Source of the DNA: Chloroflexota bacterium
GTDB taxonomy: Bacteria > Chloroflexota > Ktedonobacteria > Ktedonobacterales > Ktedonobacteraceae
Assembly (NCBI GenBank): GCA_902810755.1
Contig: CADDYT010000159.1
Span: 1-13,814 of the forward strand
DNA length: 13,814 bases
Direction: 5' to 3'
Shown: piece by piece, positions 1 through 12,322 of the stretch
How the letters are laid out: every line of letters begins with the position of its first letter
How positions within the stretch are numbered: position 1 is the stretch's first letter
Position numbers and translations under genes: made by a program
Notes under the pieces: generated by a model
What the model was told of the DNA's origin: nothing
Seen by the model: only the letters and a program-made list of their open reading frames with translations
Databases searched by the model: none

Positions 1-125
1 GCCAGTTTGGCGGTGGACAGCACTTTGGTGATGGCCGCCGTCAGCGTCGTCTTGCCATGGTCGATGTGACCAATCGTTCCCACGTTCACATGGGGTTTCG
101 TTCTCTCAAATTTCTTCTTTGCCAT
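1..125 (-). CDS. tuf: Elongation factor Tu, N-terminal part (cut by window edge)
   Basis: EF-Tu is the GTPase that carries aminoacyl-tRNA to the ribosomal A site. Only 41 codons are inside the window. They read [20 protein letters not shown] and continue into the P-loop GHIDHGKT at about residues 19-26, followed by [11 protein letters not shown], which is diagnostic of EF-Tu rather than EF-G or IF2. The ATG start at 123-125 is preceded on the minus strand by GTGAGGAAACAGAA, a GAGG-type Shine-Dalgarno at 134-138 with about 8 nt spacing. It is the last gene visible in the rpoB-rpoC-rpsL-rpsG-fusA-tuf series. The 251-nt gap after fusA contains a terminator-like hairpin, so tuf expression may be partly uncoupled from the operon. 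The C-terminal nine tenths of the protein lies outside the window. Confidence 0.97.
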   Translation of the reverse strand, partial: MAKKKFERTKPHVNVGTIGHIDHGKTTLTAAITKVLSTAKL

Positions 126-219
126 TTCTGTTTCCTCACGTTGTGCTCAGTGCAAACATTGTGCGTCAGGGGCTGCACCTTTGCGATGGCACAGATAATG
201 TCTTATTCGTCCTGTACTC

Positions 220-235
220 GCCCTACGGATAGGGC
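220..235 (-). other. Small hairpin in the fusA-tuf spacer
   Basis: A perfect 6-bp inverted repeat, GCCCTA / TAGGGC, closes a 4-nt loop just downstream of the terminator-like hairpin. No T tract follows on the minus strand, so this is not an intrinsic terminator. A second 5-bp repeat, AGAGG / CCTCT, sits at 303-317. Both may be structural elements of the tuf leader RNA; their function is unknown. Confidence 0.35.
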
Positions 236-242
236 TGGATGT

Positions 243-264
243 AAAAAAAGCACAATCGATGCGC
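243..264 (-). terminator. Candidate intrinsic terminator/attenuator between fusA and tuf
   Basis: On the minus strand a short hairpin, GCGCA / TGTGC (5 bp with one G-U pair), closes a 5-nt loop (positions 250-264) and is followed directly by seven T's (243-249). This is the layout of a rho-independent terminator, but the stem is short, so termination may be partial. It lies about 115 nt after the fusA stop and 118 nt before tuf. I see no convincing promoter between it and tuf, so it may set the tuf:fusA ratio by partial read-through. Confidence 0.45.
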
Positions 265-376
265 CCGGTCGGCCTATGCCCTGATTTCGGCTCCGGGCTT
301 GCAGAGGATATCCCTCTTAATCGAAGAGTAGCCCTCAGTCTATGCCGCCTGCGCAACAGAGACCGAGAGGTACACA

Positions 377-2452
377 TTAACGACTTGCTTTCGCCATGAT
401 TTCATCGGCGATTGCTTTTGGCACGGGTTCGTAGTGCGCGAACTCCATGGAGTAGCTGGCGCGTCCGCTGGTCATGGAACGAAGGTCGTTCACGTAGCCG
501 AACATTTCAGCGAGGGGAACATGCGCCCGCACCACATACATCGCCCCCCGGCTCTCCATACCAAGAATGACTCCACGGCGTCGGTTGAGGTCACCGATCA
601 CGTCTCCATAGAAATCTTCGGAGGTTGTCACTTCTACCAGCATCACCGGCTCAAGCAGGATCGGGGCAGCTTTGCGCGCGGCCTCGCGAATCGCCAGCGA
701 ACCGGCGGTTTTGAAGGCCATTTCGCTTGAGTCAACCTCATGGTATGACCCGTCATAGAGGGTAGCTTTGACATCGATCATCGGGAAACCGGCGATGATG
801 CCGTTTTCCAGCGCCTCTCGAATGCCGTTTTCAACGGGTTTGATAAATTCTTTCGGAATCACGCCGCCAACAATGGCATTGATGAACTCAAAGCCCTTGC
901 CGCGTTCGTTGGGCGCGACCCGGATCCACACATCACCGTACTGCCCATGGCCGCCCGTCTGCCGAACAAACTTGCCCTGGGCCTGGGCTTCGCGTGTGAT
1001 CGTTTCGCGGTAGGCGACCTGTGGGCGCCCCACGTTGGCCTCTACCCTGTATTCGCGGAACATGCGATCCACGATCACATCCAGATGCAGTTCGCCCATA
1101 CCACTGATGATGGTCTGGCCGCTTTCTGGATCGGTGTGTACCTGGAAGGTGGGGTCTTCTTCCGCCAGTTTGGTCAGCGCAATCGCCATCTTATCCTGGT
1201 CCGCGCGCGTCTTCGGCTCGATGGCGATCTCAATGACCGGCTGCGGGAAGACGATGGACTCCAGCACGATGGGATGCTGCGCGTCACATAGTGTATCACC
1301 GGTGAAGGTATTACGCAAGCCCACAGCGGCGCAGATATCACCGGCGCGGATCTCGTCGATATCCTCACGATGGTTGGCGTGCATACGCAACAGGCGGCCG
1401 ATACGCTCGGACTTGTCCTTGGTACTGTTCAAAACGCCCGCGCCCTTGTTCAGCGTGCCGGAATAGACACGCAGGTAGGCCAGGCGACCGACAAAGGGGT
1501 CGGCGACGATTTTGAATACCAGCGCGCTGAAGGGGGCGTCATCACTGACTGCGCGGGTCTCAGGAGCGCCGGTATCGGGATTGACGCCGACGGGGGCGGG
1601 GATATCGAGGGGAGAAGGGAGATAGTCGATGACGGCATCGAGCATGGCCTGCACGCCCTTGTTTTTCAGCGCGGAACCACAAAGTACCGGCACCAGTGTG
1701 CCGGCAATGGTTGCGCGACGGAGGGCCGCCTTCAGCTCCTCTTTCGTAATCTCCTCGCCCTCAAGGTATTTGAGGGTCAGCTCCTCGTCCGTTTCGGCGA
1801 CACGCTCCACCAGGAATTCGCGGTGCTGTGCTACCTCGGCCACCATGTCGGTGGGAATGGCAGTCTGCTGCGATTTGGTGCCCAGATCATCGATAAACGT
1901 CACCGCCTTCTCATCGAGCAGGTCGACAAAACCCTTAAACGAGCTTTCCTGACCGATCGGGATCTGAATCGGCACGGGGACCGCGCCCAGGCGCTCGCGA
2001 ATCATATCGATGGTGCGCCAGAAATCAGCCCCGACACGGTCCATTTTATTGACAAAACAGATACGAGGGACATTATACTTATTTGCCTGACGCCAGACGG
2101 TTTCCGATTGTGGTTCCACACCGGCGACCGCGTCAAAAACCACGACGCCGCCGTCCAGGACACGCAGCGACCGCTCGACTTCGGCGGTAAAGTCGACGTG
2201 TCCGGGAGTATCGATGATGTTGATGCGGTTGTCCTGCCAGAAACAGGTGGTCGCGGCAGAGGTAATCGTAATGCCTCGCTCCTGCTCCTGGGGCATCCAG
2301 TCCATCGTCGCAGCCCCTTCATGCACCTCACCCATGCGGTGAATCTTCTTCGTGTAGAAGAGGATGCGCTCCGTCGTCGTAGTTTTCCCGGCGTCTATGT
2401 GAGCAATAATACCGATATTGCGAGTTTTTTCTAAGGGAAATTCTCTTGCCAT
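377..2452 (-). CDS. fusA: Elongation factor G
   Basis: EF-G is the GTPase that drives tRNA-mRNA translocation and, with RRF, ribosome recycling. The 691-residue product has the normal length and domain order. The GTPase motifs are AHIDAGKT (17-24), RGIT (59-62), DTPGH (81-85), NKMD (135-138) and GSAL (259-262). The domain IV signature [11 protein letters not shown] is at 498-508, and the domain V end contains [25 protein letters not shown] sequence at about 658-678. The ATG start at 2450-2452 gives the canonical [20 protein letters not shown]. It lies 9 nt after the rpsG stop codon, and the sequence just upstream (TAACATTACATC) has no recognisable Shine-Dalgarno, which points to translational coupling with rpsG. 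It is a complete gene with no missing motif. Confidence 0.99.
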   Translation of the reverse strand: MAREFPLEKTRNIGIIAHIDAGKTTTTERILFYTKKIHRMGEVHEGAATMDWMPQEQERGITITSAATTCFWQDNRINIIDTPGHVDFTAEVERSLRVLDGGVVVFDAVAGVEPQSETVWRQANKYNVPRICFVNKMDRVGADFWRTIDMIRERLGAVPVPIQIPIGQESSFKGFVDLLDEKAVTFIDDLGTKSQQTAIPTDMVAEVAQHREFLVERVAETDEELTLKYLEGEEITKEELKAALRRATIAGTLVPVLCGSALKNKGVQAMLDAVIDYLPSPLDIPAPVGVNPDTGAPETRAVSDDAPFSALVFKIVADPFVGRLAYLRVYSGTLNKGAGVLNSTKDKSERIGRLLRMHANHREDIDEIRAGDICAAVGLRNTFTGDTLCDAQHPIVLESIVFPQPVIEIAIEPKTRADQDKMAIALTKLAEEDPTFQVHTDPESGQTIISGMGELHLDVIVDRMFREYRVEANVGRPQVAYRETITREAQAQGKFVRQTGGHGQYGDVWIRVAPNERGKGFEFINAIVGGVIPKEFIKPVENGIREALENGIIAGFPMIDVKATLYDGSYHEVDSSEMAFKTAGSLAIREAARKAAPILLEPVMLVEVTTSEDFYGDVIGDLNRRRGVILGMESRGAMYVVRAHVPLAEMFGYVNDLRSMTSGRASYSMEFAHYEPVPKAIADEIMAKASR

Positions 2453-2461
2453 GATGTAATG

Positions 2462-2932
2462 TTACCAGCGATAATGAGCGAAAGCCTTGTTCGACTCCGC
2501 CATTTTATGGGTCTCCTCACGTTTCTTGATCGTGGCCCCCTGTCCCGCTGCGGCATCCATCAACTCATTAGCAAGTTTCTCCGACATCGAGTGGCCGCTA
2601 CGAGCGCGCGCCGATTTGATTAACCAGCGCATCGCGAGCGCGCTGCGGCGATCACCGCGAATATCGACCGGCACCTGATAGGTGGAACCGCCAACACGAC
2701 GGGGCTTGACTTCGATAGTAGGCATAGCGTTCTTCAGCGCCTGCTCAAATACTTCGAGCGGGGGCCGTTTCTGTTTGGCCTCAATGATATCAAACGCATC
2801 ATAAAGAATGCGTTCGGCCAGGCTGCGCTTTCCGTCCAGCATCAACTTGCTGGTGAAGCGGGCCACATTCTTGCTCCTGTACTTTGCATCCGGGATTTCC
2901 GGGCGTTTCACAACTCTCTTGCGTCTTGGCAA
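2462..2932 (-). CDS. rpsG: 30S ribosomal protein S7 (TTG start)
   Basis: S7 is a primary 16S rRNA binder that nucleates the 30S head and, in enterobacteria, represses the str operon translationally. The conserved core is clear: RRVGGSTYQVPV, ALAMRWL, MSEKLANEL, the KKREE..HKMAE segment and the C-terminal NKAFAHYRW. I place the start at TTG (2930-2932). It gives MPRRKRVVKRPEIPDAKYRS and 156 residues, exactly the usual bacterial length and N-terminus, and it sits 6 nt behind a perfect AGGAGG (2939-2944). The nearest in-frame ATG (2945-2947) would add five residues, but the AGGAGG would then lie inside the coding sequence as codons 2-3. A longer in-frame extension reaches 3028 and looks like untranslated leader. 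fusA follows after 9 nt. Confidence 0.96.
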   Translation of the reverse strand: MPRRKRVVKRPEIPDAKYRSKNVARFTSKLMLDGKRSLAERILYDAFDIIEAKQKRPPLEVFEQALKNAMPTIEVKPRRVGGSTYQVPVDIRGDRRSALAMRWLIKSARARSGHSMSEKLANELMDAAAGQGATIKKREETHKMAESNKAFAHYRW

Positions 2933-2938
2933 GGTTTG

Positions 2939-2944
2939 CCTCCT
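2939..2944 (-). promoter_or_regulatory. Shine-Dalgarno that decides the rpsG start
   Basis: AGGAGG on the minus strand stands 6 nt before the TTG codon at 2930-2932. It overlaps codons 2-3 of the alternative ATG start, which has no Shine-Dalgarno of its own (GTTTATTACGA precedes it). This makes TTG the better start. Confidence 0.8.
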
Positions 2945-3201
2945 CATTCGTAATAAACACCAGAAAAGGCGTCGAGTTTGATTGGTCGCCGGTGGCCTGC
3001 CTGAATACTCAGGGGACCGCCGCGACAATCTCCACAGACGCCTACACGCGGGTGCCTTTCCTTTCTTTCAATCCCAGATGGGATGACTGGCGCCTTAACG
3101 CGCCGGAGAACACCCGACTCTCACCGTAAATCTCTTTTCCAAAATGAGTCCGTAGGCTCGTCTCAACTGATTACGGTGCGTGCGATATGTCTAATGTTTC
3201 T
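2945..3201 (-). promoter_or_regulatory. rpsL-rpsG intercistronic region, candidate S7 autoregulatory leader
   Basis: This is a long non-coding gap of 269 nt in all (2933-3201). On the minus strand it holds three small inverted repeats: GGCGC / GCGCC around 3089-3104, ATCCCA / TGGGAT at 3071-3084, and CCTGA / TCAGG at 3000-3013. None is followed by a T tract and I find no credible promoter. In Escherichia coli the rpsL-rpsG spacer is the S7 repressor-binding site. A similar role here is inference from position, length and structure only, since the RNA sequence was not compared with 16S rRNA. Confidence 0.35.
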
Positions 3202-3654
3202 TTATTTCTTCGCGCCCTTCGCCGGAGCTGCTGCCTGTCCAGGCTTGGGTCGCTTGGCTCCGTACTTGGAGCGGCCTCTGCGCCGTTTCGCCACGCCATC
3301 ACTGTCGAGCGTGCCGCGCACGATATGGTAGCGCACGCTGGGCAGGTCTTTAACGCGACCGCCACGGATCAGCACGACAGAGTGTTCCTGTAAGTTATGC
3401 CCTTCCCCAGGAATGTAAGCGGTCACTTCCATCTGGTTACTAAGACGAACGCGGGCAATCTTGCGCATTGCCGAGTTCGGCTTCTTGGGCGTCATAGTAC
3501 GCACCTGGGTGCAGACCCCACGTTTCTGGGGTGAGCCACGCAGGCGCGAGGTCTCATTTTTGAGCGCGTTATATGAATAAAGCAGCGCCGGCGCTTTCGA
3601 CCTCTTTGTTTTGTGCGAACGGCCCTTGCGGACCAATTGATTGATCGTCGGCAA
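3202..3654 (-). CDS. rpsL: 30S ribosomal protein S12 (TTG start)
   Basis: S12 lines the decoding centre and controls tRNA selection fidelity. Recognisable segments are [53 protein letters not shown] and [10 protein letters not shown]. The TTG at 3652-3654 gives the canonical [12 protein letters not shown] and stands 8 nt behind GGAGG. The reading frame extends 15 codons further upstream ([14 protein letters not shown]), which I treat as leader. At 150 residues it is longer than the E. coli protein because of a 13-residue-type insertion ([18 protein letters not shown]) before SPQKRGVC, as in Bacillus, and an alanine/lysine-rich tail ([13 protein letters not shown]). The lysines linked to streptomycin response are intact (K57/K58 and K102 here). 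The residue after DLP is Ser106 instead of the usual Gly. Confidence 0.97.
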   Translation of the reverse strand: MPTINQLVRKGRSHKTKRSKAPALLYSYNALKNETSRLRGSPQKRGVCTQVRTMTPKKPNSAMRKIARVRLSNQMEVTAYIPGEGHNLQEHSVVLIRGGRVKDLPSVRYHIVRGTLDSDGVAKRRRGRSKYGAKRPKPGQAAAPAKGAKK

Positions 3655-3661
3655 TGAACGA

Positions 3662-3669
3662 TCCTCCCT
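3662..3669 (-). promoter_or_regulatory. Shine-Dalgarno that decides the rpsL start
   Basis: AGGGAGGA on the minus strand lies before the TTG start, leaving 8 nt between GGAGG and the codon. The upstream in-frame ATG codons would place this sequence inside the gene, and they add a basic stretch not found in S12. Confidence 0.75.
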
Positions 3670-3706
3670 GGTTCTTCTTAATTTCTTTTTCATCCTCATG
3701 CATTTC

Positions 3707-3735
3707 GATAAGGGCGCATCTATTGCGCCCTTATC
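3707..3735 (-). other. 12-bp perfect hairpin between rpoC and rpsL
   Basis: GATAAGGGCGCA and TGCGCCCTTATC form a perfect 12-bp stem with a 5-nt loop. It begins 24 nt after the rpoC stop codon and ends about 38 nt before the rpsL Shine-Dalgarno. No T tract follows on the minus strand (GAAATGCATG), so it is not a standard intrinsic terminator. An RNA processing site, a 3'-end stabiliser for rpoBC mRNA, or a protein-binding site are possible roles. Confidence 0.7.
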
Positions 3736-3759
3736 TCCATGCTGCGGATGTCTATACTA

Positions 3760-8103
<4,344 letters not shown>

Positions 8104-8128
8104 GTTGCCTCCTATAAACCCCACCACA

Positions 8129-8168
8129 GGGGCCGATATATCGCGCCCAGCATCGATTGATCGGCCCC
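8129..8168 (-). other. Intercistronic hairpin between rpoB and rpoC
   Basis: The 81-nt rpoB-rpoC gap contains a perfect 9-bp inverted repeat, GGGGCCGAT (8129-8137) and ATCGGCCCC (8160-8168). Inside it a second 4-bp repeat, ATCG (8140-8143) / CGAT (8154-8157), continues the stem after a 2x2 internal loop. The structure fills most of the gap and ends about 15 nt before the rpoC Shine-Dalgarno. No T run follows. It may tune rpoC translation or mRNA processing. Confidence 0.65.
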
Positions 8169-8184
8169 CACAGTTGATCGGGGA

Positions 8185-11100
8185 TTATTGATCTCCTTCG
8201 AAACCGGACAGGTTGATCCCCAGCTCTGGCATCACATCGTTGGACGTATCCTCAACGAACTGGATGCGCTGATCGTCCTCGTTGAGAACCTCAACATTGA
8301 TGCCCAGACTCTGTAACTCTTTCACCAACACTTTGAAGGACTCCGGCACACCCGGTTCCATAATGTTTTCGCCCTTGACAATGGCCTCGTAGGTCTTGAC
8401 ACGACCCACCACGTCGTCCGACTTGACGGTGAGAATCTCTTGCAGGATGTTGGCCGCGCCATAGGCTTCCAGCGCCCAGACCTCCATCTCGCCGAAACGC
8501 TGGCCGCCGAACTGCGCCTTCCCGCCCAGCGGCTGCTGCGTAATCAGGCTGTACGGGCCGGTGGAACGGGCGTGAACCTTGTCTTCGACCAGGTGCGCCA
8601 GTTTCAACATGTAGGTGTAGCCAACGGTAATCGGTTCGTCAAACGGCTCGCCGGTGCGCCCGTCGAAGAGCTGGACTTTGCCGGTCTCCGGCAGGCCCGC
8701 GCGGCGCAGCAGTTCCTCGATATCCTCCTCCGACGCGCCGTCAAAGACCGGAGTCGCGATCTTGAAGCCGAGCGCGTTGGCCGCCCAGCCCAGATGCGTC
8801 TCCATGATCTGGCCGATATTCATACGGTGCGGCACGCCCAGCGGGTTCAGGATAATGTCGACGGGTGTGCCATCGGGCAGGAACGGCATGTCTTCAATCG
8901 GAAGCACTTTTGAAATCACGCCCTTATTCCCGTGCCGACCCGCCATCTTATCGCCCGCGCCGATCTTGCGCTTCTGCGCAATGCTTACGCGCACCAGCTG
9001 GTTGACGCCCGGCGGCAATTCGTCGCCGTTGTCGCGCGAGAAGATTTTGACCTCCACCACCTTGCCGCGCTCGCCATGCGGCACGCGCAGCGAGGTATCC
9101 TTCACCTCACGCGCCTTCTCACCGAAGATGGCGCGCAGCAGCTTCTCTTCCGCCGTCAGTTCGGTCTCGCCCTTGGGAGTAATCTTACCCACCAGGATGT
9201 CCTGCGGCCCCACTTCTGCGCCGACATAGATGATGCCGCGCTCGTCCAGGTTGCGCAGCCCTTCCTCACCCACGTTCGGAATGTCGCGCGTAATCTCTTC
9301 CGGCCCCAGCTTGGTATCGCGGGCATCAACCTCGTACTTTTCTATATGGATGGACGTGAAGAGGTCTTCACGCACAATGCGTTCGCTAATCAGGATGGCG
9401 TCCTCAAAGTTGCCGCCCTCCCAGCTCATAAAGGCTACCAGAATATTCTGCCCCAGCGCCAGTTCGCCCTGCTCGGTCGAGGAGCTGTCGGCGATGACCT
9501 GACCGGCGGCTACATAGTCGCCCTTGCGCACAATCGGGCGCTGGTTGATGCAGGTGCCTGCATTGGAACGCACGAACTTGCGCAGGCGATAGATGTGTTC
9601 CTCGCCCTGCGGGTCAACGATCACAATGCGGCGCGCGGTGGATGACACGACTTCGCCCTCGGTCTCGCTCAGCACCACCTGGCCGGAGTCAATGGCCACC
9701 TGCCGCTCGATGCCGGTGCCGCAAATCGGCGACTGCGGCTGCAACAGCGGCACGGCCTGGCGCTGCATGTTCGCGCCCATCAACGCGCGGTTCACGTCGT
9801 CATGCTCAAGGAAAGGGATGAGCGCCGTTGCCACGCTCACCGTCTGGCGCGGCGAAACGTCCATGTAGTCCATGATATCCGAGCTGCCCATGATGAACTC
9901 GCCCTGGTTACGCGCCAGCACACGCTCCTCGGCAAACTCATCGTTCTCGGTCAGGGGAGCGTTGGCCTGCGCGATCCAGTAATTCTCTTCATCGTCGGCA
10001 GTCAGGTAATCCACCTCGTCGGTGACAAAGGGCTTGATGCGCACTTCGCCATCGACGGCCTCTTTCAACTGCTCAAAGAGTTCCGGCGTGATGCGCACGC
10101 GCTGGCGAGCTTTGATAATGACCTCACCGGCGGCGTTCTTGATGTCCTCGCGCTCGCGGCCCAGCACGCCCCGGAATTCGCGCCCGATCAGGCGCGGGTC
10201 GTTGGAGGGCAGGCGCTTGTAGACCTTGCGATACGGCGTCTCGATGAAGCCGTAGGGATTGATCTGCCCATACGTCGCCAGGTTGCCGATCAGGCCGATG
10301 TTGGGGCCTTCCGGGGTCTCAATCGGGCAGATGCGGCCATAGTGCGACTGGTGAACGTCGCGCACGTCGAAACCGGCGCGCTCGCGCGAGAGACCGCCAG
10401 GGCCGAGGGCCGAGAGGCGTCGCTTGTGGCCGATTTCGGCCAGCGCGTTCGTCTGGTCCATGAACTGCGAGAGCTGGCTGCCGCCAAAGAATTCTTTCAT
10501 CGCCGCCACGACGGGGCGAATGTTAATCAGCGCGTTCGGCGTCGCCTGCCCCGGCTCCTGAATGCTCATGCGCTCTTTGACCACGCGCTCCATGCGCAGC
10601 AGGCCAACGCGGAACTGCGTCTGAATCAACTCACCCACGCTGCGCACGCGGCGGTTGCCCAGGTGGTCGATATCGTCCCTGCGCCCATGCCCGTTGTTCA
10701 ACTGGATCATGCGGCGAACGATGTTCACCAGATCATCCTGCGTCAGAATGCGCTCATGCTGCGGAATCGCCAGATCGAGCTTGCGATTGAGCTTGTAGCG
10801 ACCGACATTGCCCAGATCATAGCGGCGCGCATTGAAGAAGAGATTCTTCACGAGCGAGCGCGCGTTATCCAGCGTCGCCGGATCACCGGGACGCAGCTTC
10901 TTATACAGTTCGAGCAGGGCATCGGCCTCGGTCTTCACCGGGTCTTTGTCCAGCGTCGCCTGAATATAGCGAATGTTGGGATCATTATCCACATCGCGGA
11001 ACGCATCAAGAATGCCCTGATCCGTTGTCAGGTCGAATTCTTCCTGGTGCCACTGGTCCCTGGCCAGGCTGGCGATGGCGCGCAACAGCGTCGTCACCGG

Positions 11101-11679
11101 CAGTTTACGCTTGCGGTCGATCTTGACGGTCAGCAGGTTCTTATTGCTGGTCTCGAATTCGAGCCAGGCGCCGCGCGCCGGGATGAGCTTGGCGGCAAAC
11201 AGCTTGCGGCCCGTCGTCGCGTCCTCGTCCGCCGTGAAGTAGACGCCGGGCGACCGCACGAGCTGGCTGACCACAACGCGCTCCGCTCCATTGATAATAA
11301 AGGTTCCCTGCCGCGTCATCAGGGGGAAATCACCCATGAAGATGTCCTTCTCGATGATTTCGCCCGTCTCCTTGTTGATGAGGCGCGCTTTGACCGTCAA
11401 CGGAGCGGCATACGTCGCGTCGCGGTCGCGGCACTCATCTTCAGTATACTTGGGTTTGCCAAACGGTTCCGGGGGAACGATAAATTCCAGGCTCAGATTT
11501 TTCCCGGTGAAGTCTTCAATGGGAGAGATTTCTTCAAAGAGTTCGCGTAAACCTTCTTTCTTAAACCATTCAAAAGAATCGAGCTGAATCTGGATCAAGC
11601 CAGGCATTGGCCGAATGTCGGGGATGCGCGCGAAAGAGACGCGCTCCGGGAGCGCAACGGCCCTTGTGCTTACTGCCAT
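8185..11679 (-). CDS. rpoB: DNA-directed RNA polymerase subunit beta
   Basis: This subunit forms one side of the RNA polymerase active-site cleft and the rifampicin pocket. The 1164-residue product carries the RIF region [20 protein letters not shown] (399-418) followed by [11 protein letters not shown], then [14 protein letters not shown] (451-464), [14 protein letters not shown] (749-762), the [14 protein letters not shown] segment (909-922) and the C-terminal [28 protein letters not shown] region, shared by all bacterial beta subunits. The large E. coli-type inserts are absent. The start is ATG at 11677-11679 ([20 protein letters not shown]), with a GAGGAG Shine-Dalgarno about 10 nt upstream. 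The open frame continues to 11853, but that part would encode no conserved sequence and spans a terminator-like hairpin. It is the first gene of the operon and has a strong promoter about 635 nt upstream. Confidence 0.99.
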   Translation of the reverse strand: MAVSTRAVALPERVSFARIPDIRPMPGLIQIQLDSFEWFKKEGLRELFEEISPIEDFTGKNLSLEFIVPPEPFGKPKYTEDECRDRDATYAAPLTVKARLINKETGEIIEKDIFMGDFPLMTRQGTFIINGAERVVVSQLVRSPGVYFTADEDATTGRKLFAAKLIPARGAWLEFETSNKNLLTVKIDRKRKLPVTTLLRAIASLARDQWHQEEFDLTTDQGILDAFRDVDNDPNIRYIQATLDKDPVKTEADALLELYKKLRPGDPATLDNARSLVKNLFFNARRYDLGNVGRYKLNRKLDLAIPQHERILTQDDLVNIVRRMIQLNNGHGRRDDIDHLGNRRVRSVGELIQTQFRVGLLRMERVVKERMSIQEPGQATPNALINIRPVVAAMKEFFGGSQLSQFMDQTNALAEIGHKRRLSALGPGGLSRERAGFDVRDVHQSHYGRICPIETPEGPNIGLIGNLATYGQINPYGFIETPYRKVYKRLPSNDPRLIGREFRGVLGREREDIKNAAGEVIIKARQRVRITPELFEQLKEAVDGEVRIKPFVTDEVDYLTADDEENYWIAQANAPLTENDEFAEERVLARNQGEFIMGSSDIMDYMDVSPRQTVSVATALIPFLEHDDVNRALMGANMQRQAVPLLQPQSPICGTGIERQVAIDSGQVVLSETEGEVVSSTARRIVIVDPQGEEHIYRLRKFVRSNAGTCINQRPIVRKGDYVAAGQVIADSSSTEQGELALGQNILVAFMSWEGGNFEDAILISERIVREDLFTSIHIEKYEVDARDTKLGPEEITRDIPNVGEEGLRNLDERGIIYVGAEVGPQDILVGKITPKGETELTAEEKLLRAIFGEKAREVKDTSLRVPHGERGKVVEVKIFSRDNGDELPPGVNQLVRVSIAQKRKIGAGDKMAGRHGNKGVISKVLPIEDMPFLPDGTPVDIILNPLGVPHRMNIGQIMETHLGWAANALGFKIATPVFDGASEEDIEELLRRAGLPETGKVQLFDGRTGEPFDEPITVGYTYMLKLAHLVEDKVHARSTGPYSLITQQPLGGKAQFGGQRFGEMEVWALEAYGAANILQEILTVKSDDVVGRVKTYEAIVKGENIMEPGVPESFKVLVKELQSLGINVEVLNEDDQRIQFVEDTSNDVMPELGINLSGFEGDQ
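10405..10485 (-). other. Rifampicin-resistance-determining region of rpoB
   Basis: This segment corresponds to E. coli beta residues 507-533. The drug-contacting positions Q513, F514, D516, H526, R529 and S531 (E. coli numbering) are all the wild-type residues. Differences from E. coli are S508G, N518T, P520A, S522A and T525G. The retained contacts suggest a rifampicin-sensitive enzyme, although position 522 is one where other substitutions give resistance. Confidence 0.75.
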
Positions 11680-11752
11680 GTGTGGTATTCTCCTCTCACT
11701 GTGGGCAGCCCCTGCATGGCGCGGAGGTCGCCCGTAATTACAGAGGAATCCA

Positions 11753-11774
11753 GGAGACGGGATACCCCGACTCC
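11753..11774 (-). other. Hairpin near the 3' end of the rpoB leader
   Basis: On the minus strand GGAG-T-CGGG and CCCG-T-CTCC form two 4-bp stems separated by a T-T mismatch, with a GTAT loop. It is about 70 nt upstream of the rpoB start. No T tract follows, so a terminator is unlikely. It lies just after a run of six T's (11785-11790). Confidence 0.4.
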
Positions 11775-11833
11775 ACGGAAACGGAAAAAAGATACAATAC
11801 GTGAATAATGCCTGTGTTGAGAAACGTTCTGTG

Positions 11834-11874
11834 ACAAGAAAAGTAACCGCCATAGCCCGACGCCAGCGGTTACT
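11834..11874 (-). terminator. Candidate attenuator (intrinsic terminator) in the rpoB leader
   Basis: On the minus strand AGTAACCGC and GCGGTTACT form a perfect 9-bp stem. Inside the 15-nt loop, TGGC and GCTA can extend the helix with one G-U pair and a 2-nt bulge. The stem runs into TTTTCTTGT, a moderately T-rich tail interrupted by C and G. This is the form of an intrinsic terminator, about 160 nt before the rpoB start and about 440 nt into the transcript. Since the only gene downstream is rpoB, it is better read as an attenuator than as a gene-end terminator. E. coli also has an attenuator just before rpoB, but in the rplL-rpoB gap. Confidence 0.5.
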
Positions 11875-12220
11875 CCTACTTCCCTACACGTACAAAGTAT
11901 TTCAGACACCACAGCCACCTTCACTACCAGCCGCCCCATGAAATTCAACGAGACCTTTGCGCAATTTGCGGTCTCTCCAAACGACAAAATACGCTACATC
12001 ACGTCGGCATCCTACCCCACTCACCCGGAAAGGGAGCAGAATAAACACGCAAGACGCCACAATACAGCACGGTCTAGCATAGCATACCCCGGTACGCTCT
12101 GCTCTGCATACGGGCAGCGGCGAATCGACCCGAAAGTCCTATCACGTCATGTCAAGCGGCGTTGCTTGCTGGTACTGCTTGTGGGGGGTGATGTATCGTT
12201 AAGCGTTTTGATTTCTCTCT

Positions 12221-12270
12221 ACCTGTAATCGCCACCTGTGCCACAGTTTCCTGTCTGTCTGTCTACCTGT
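12221..12270 (-). repeat. Clustered ACAGG repeats in the early rpoB leader
   Basis: On the minus strand the hexamer ACAGGT occurs at 12265-12270, 12234-12239 and 12221-12226, with ACAGGA at 12249-12254, so starts are 13-16 nt apart. A short GACA tandem run lies at 12251-12264. The segment is roughly +46 to +96 of the inferred transcript. Local ACAG-GAAA-CTGT and CTGT-GGC-ACAG mini-hairpins are mutually exclusive. The cluster could be a protein-binding array or chance low complexity. Confidence 0.35.
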
Positions 12271-12322
12271 CGGTTGTGCCGTCACATTGGTTCTCTACTG
12301 ATACACACTCTGGCAAGGTATA

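Larger units (their letters stand above)
11680..12316 (-). promoter_or_regulatory. Long untranslated leader of rpoB
   Basis: About 635 nt separate the inferred transcription start (near 12316) from the rpoB ATG, with no credible gene on either strand. The leader holds ACAGG-type repeats near its 5' end (12221-12270), a hairpin at 12153-12168 (CAAGC / GCTTG) and another at 12082-12097 (GCGTACC / GGTATGC with a G-U pair). Further down are a GAGACC / GGTCTC hairpin at 11950-11975, the terminator-like hairpin at 11842-11874, and an 8-bp hairpin with a central U-U mismatch at 11753-11774. I do not recognise a known riboswitch or T-box. The length and structure suggest regulation by attenuation or by RNA binding. 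Confidence 0.5.

Noticed and set aside
1370..2434. A 354-codon open frame on the plus strand opposite fusA
   Set aside because: It is a reverse-frame shadow of fusA with no domain or start signal.
9802..11550. A 582-codon open frame on the plus strand opposite rpoB
   Set aside because: It is antisense to conserved rpoB and has the same composition as other shadow frames; no recognisable motif.
11680..11853. N-terminal extension of RpoB by 58 residues
   Set aside because: The extension has no conserved sequence, spans the terminator-like hairpin, and the inner ATG has a Shine-Dalgarno and the expected N-terminus.
11670..11987. A 105-codon minus-strand frame overlapping the rpoB start, possible leader peptide
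   Set aside because: It begins at a TTG with no Shine-Dalgarno, runs through the hairpins and has no motif. A short leader peptide cannot be excluded but is not supported.
11938..12228. A 96-codon plus-strand frame in the rpoB leader
   Set aside because: It has no ribosome-binding site, no recognisable protein features, and is opposite the inferred leader RNA.
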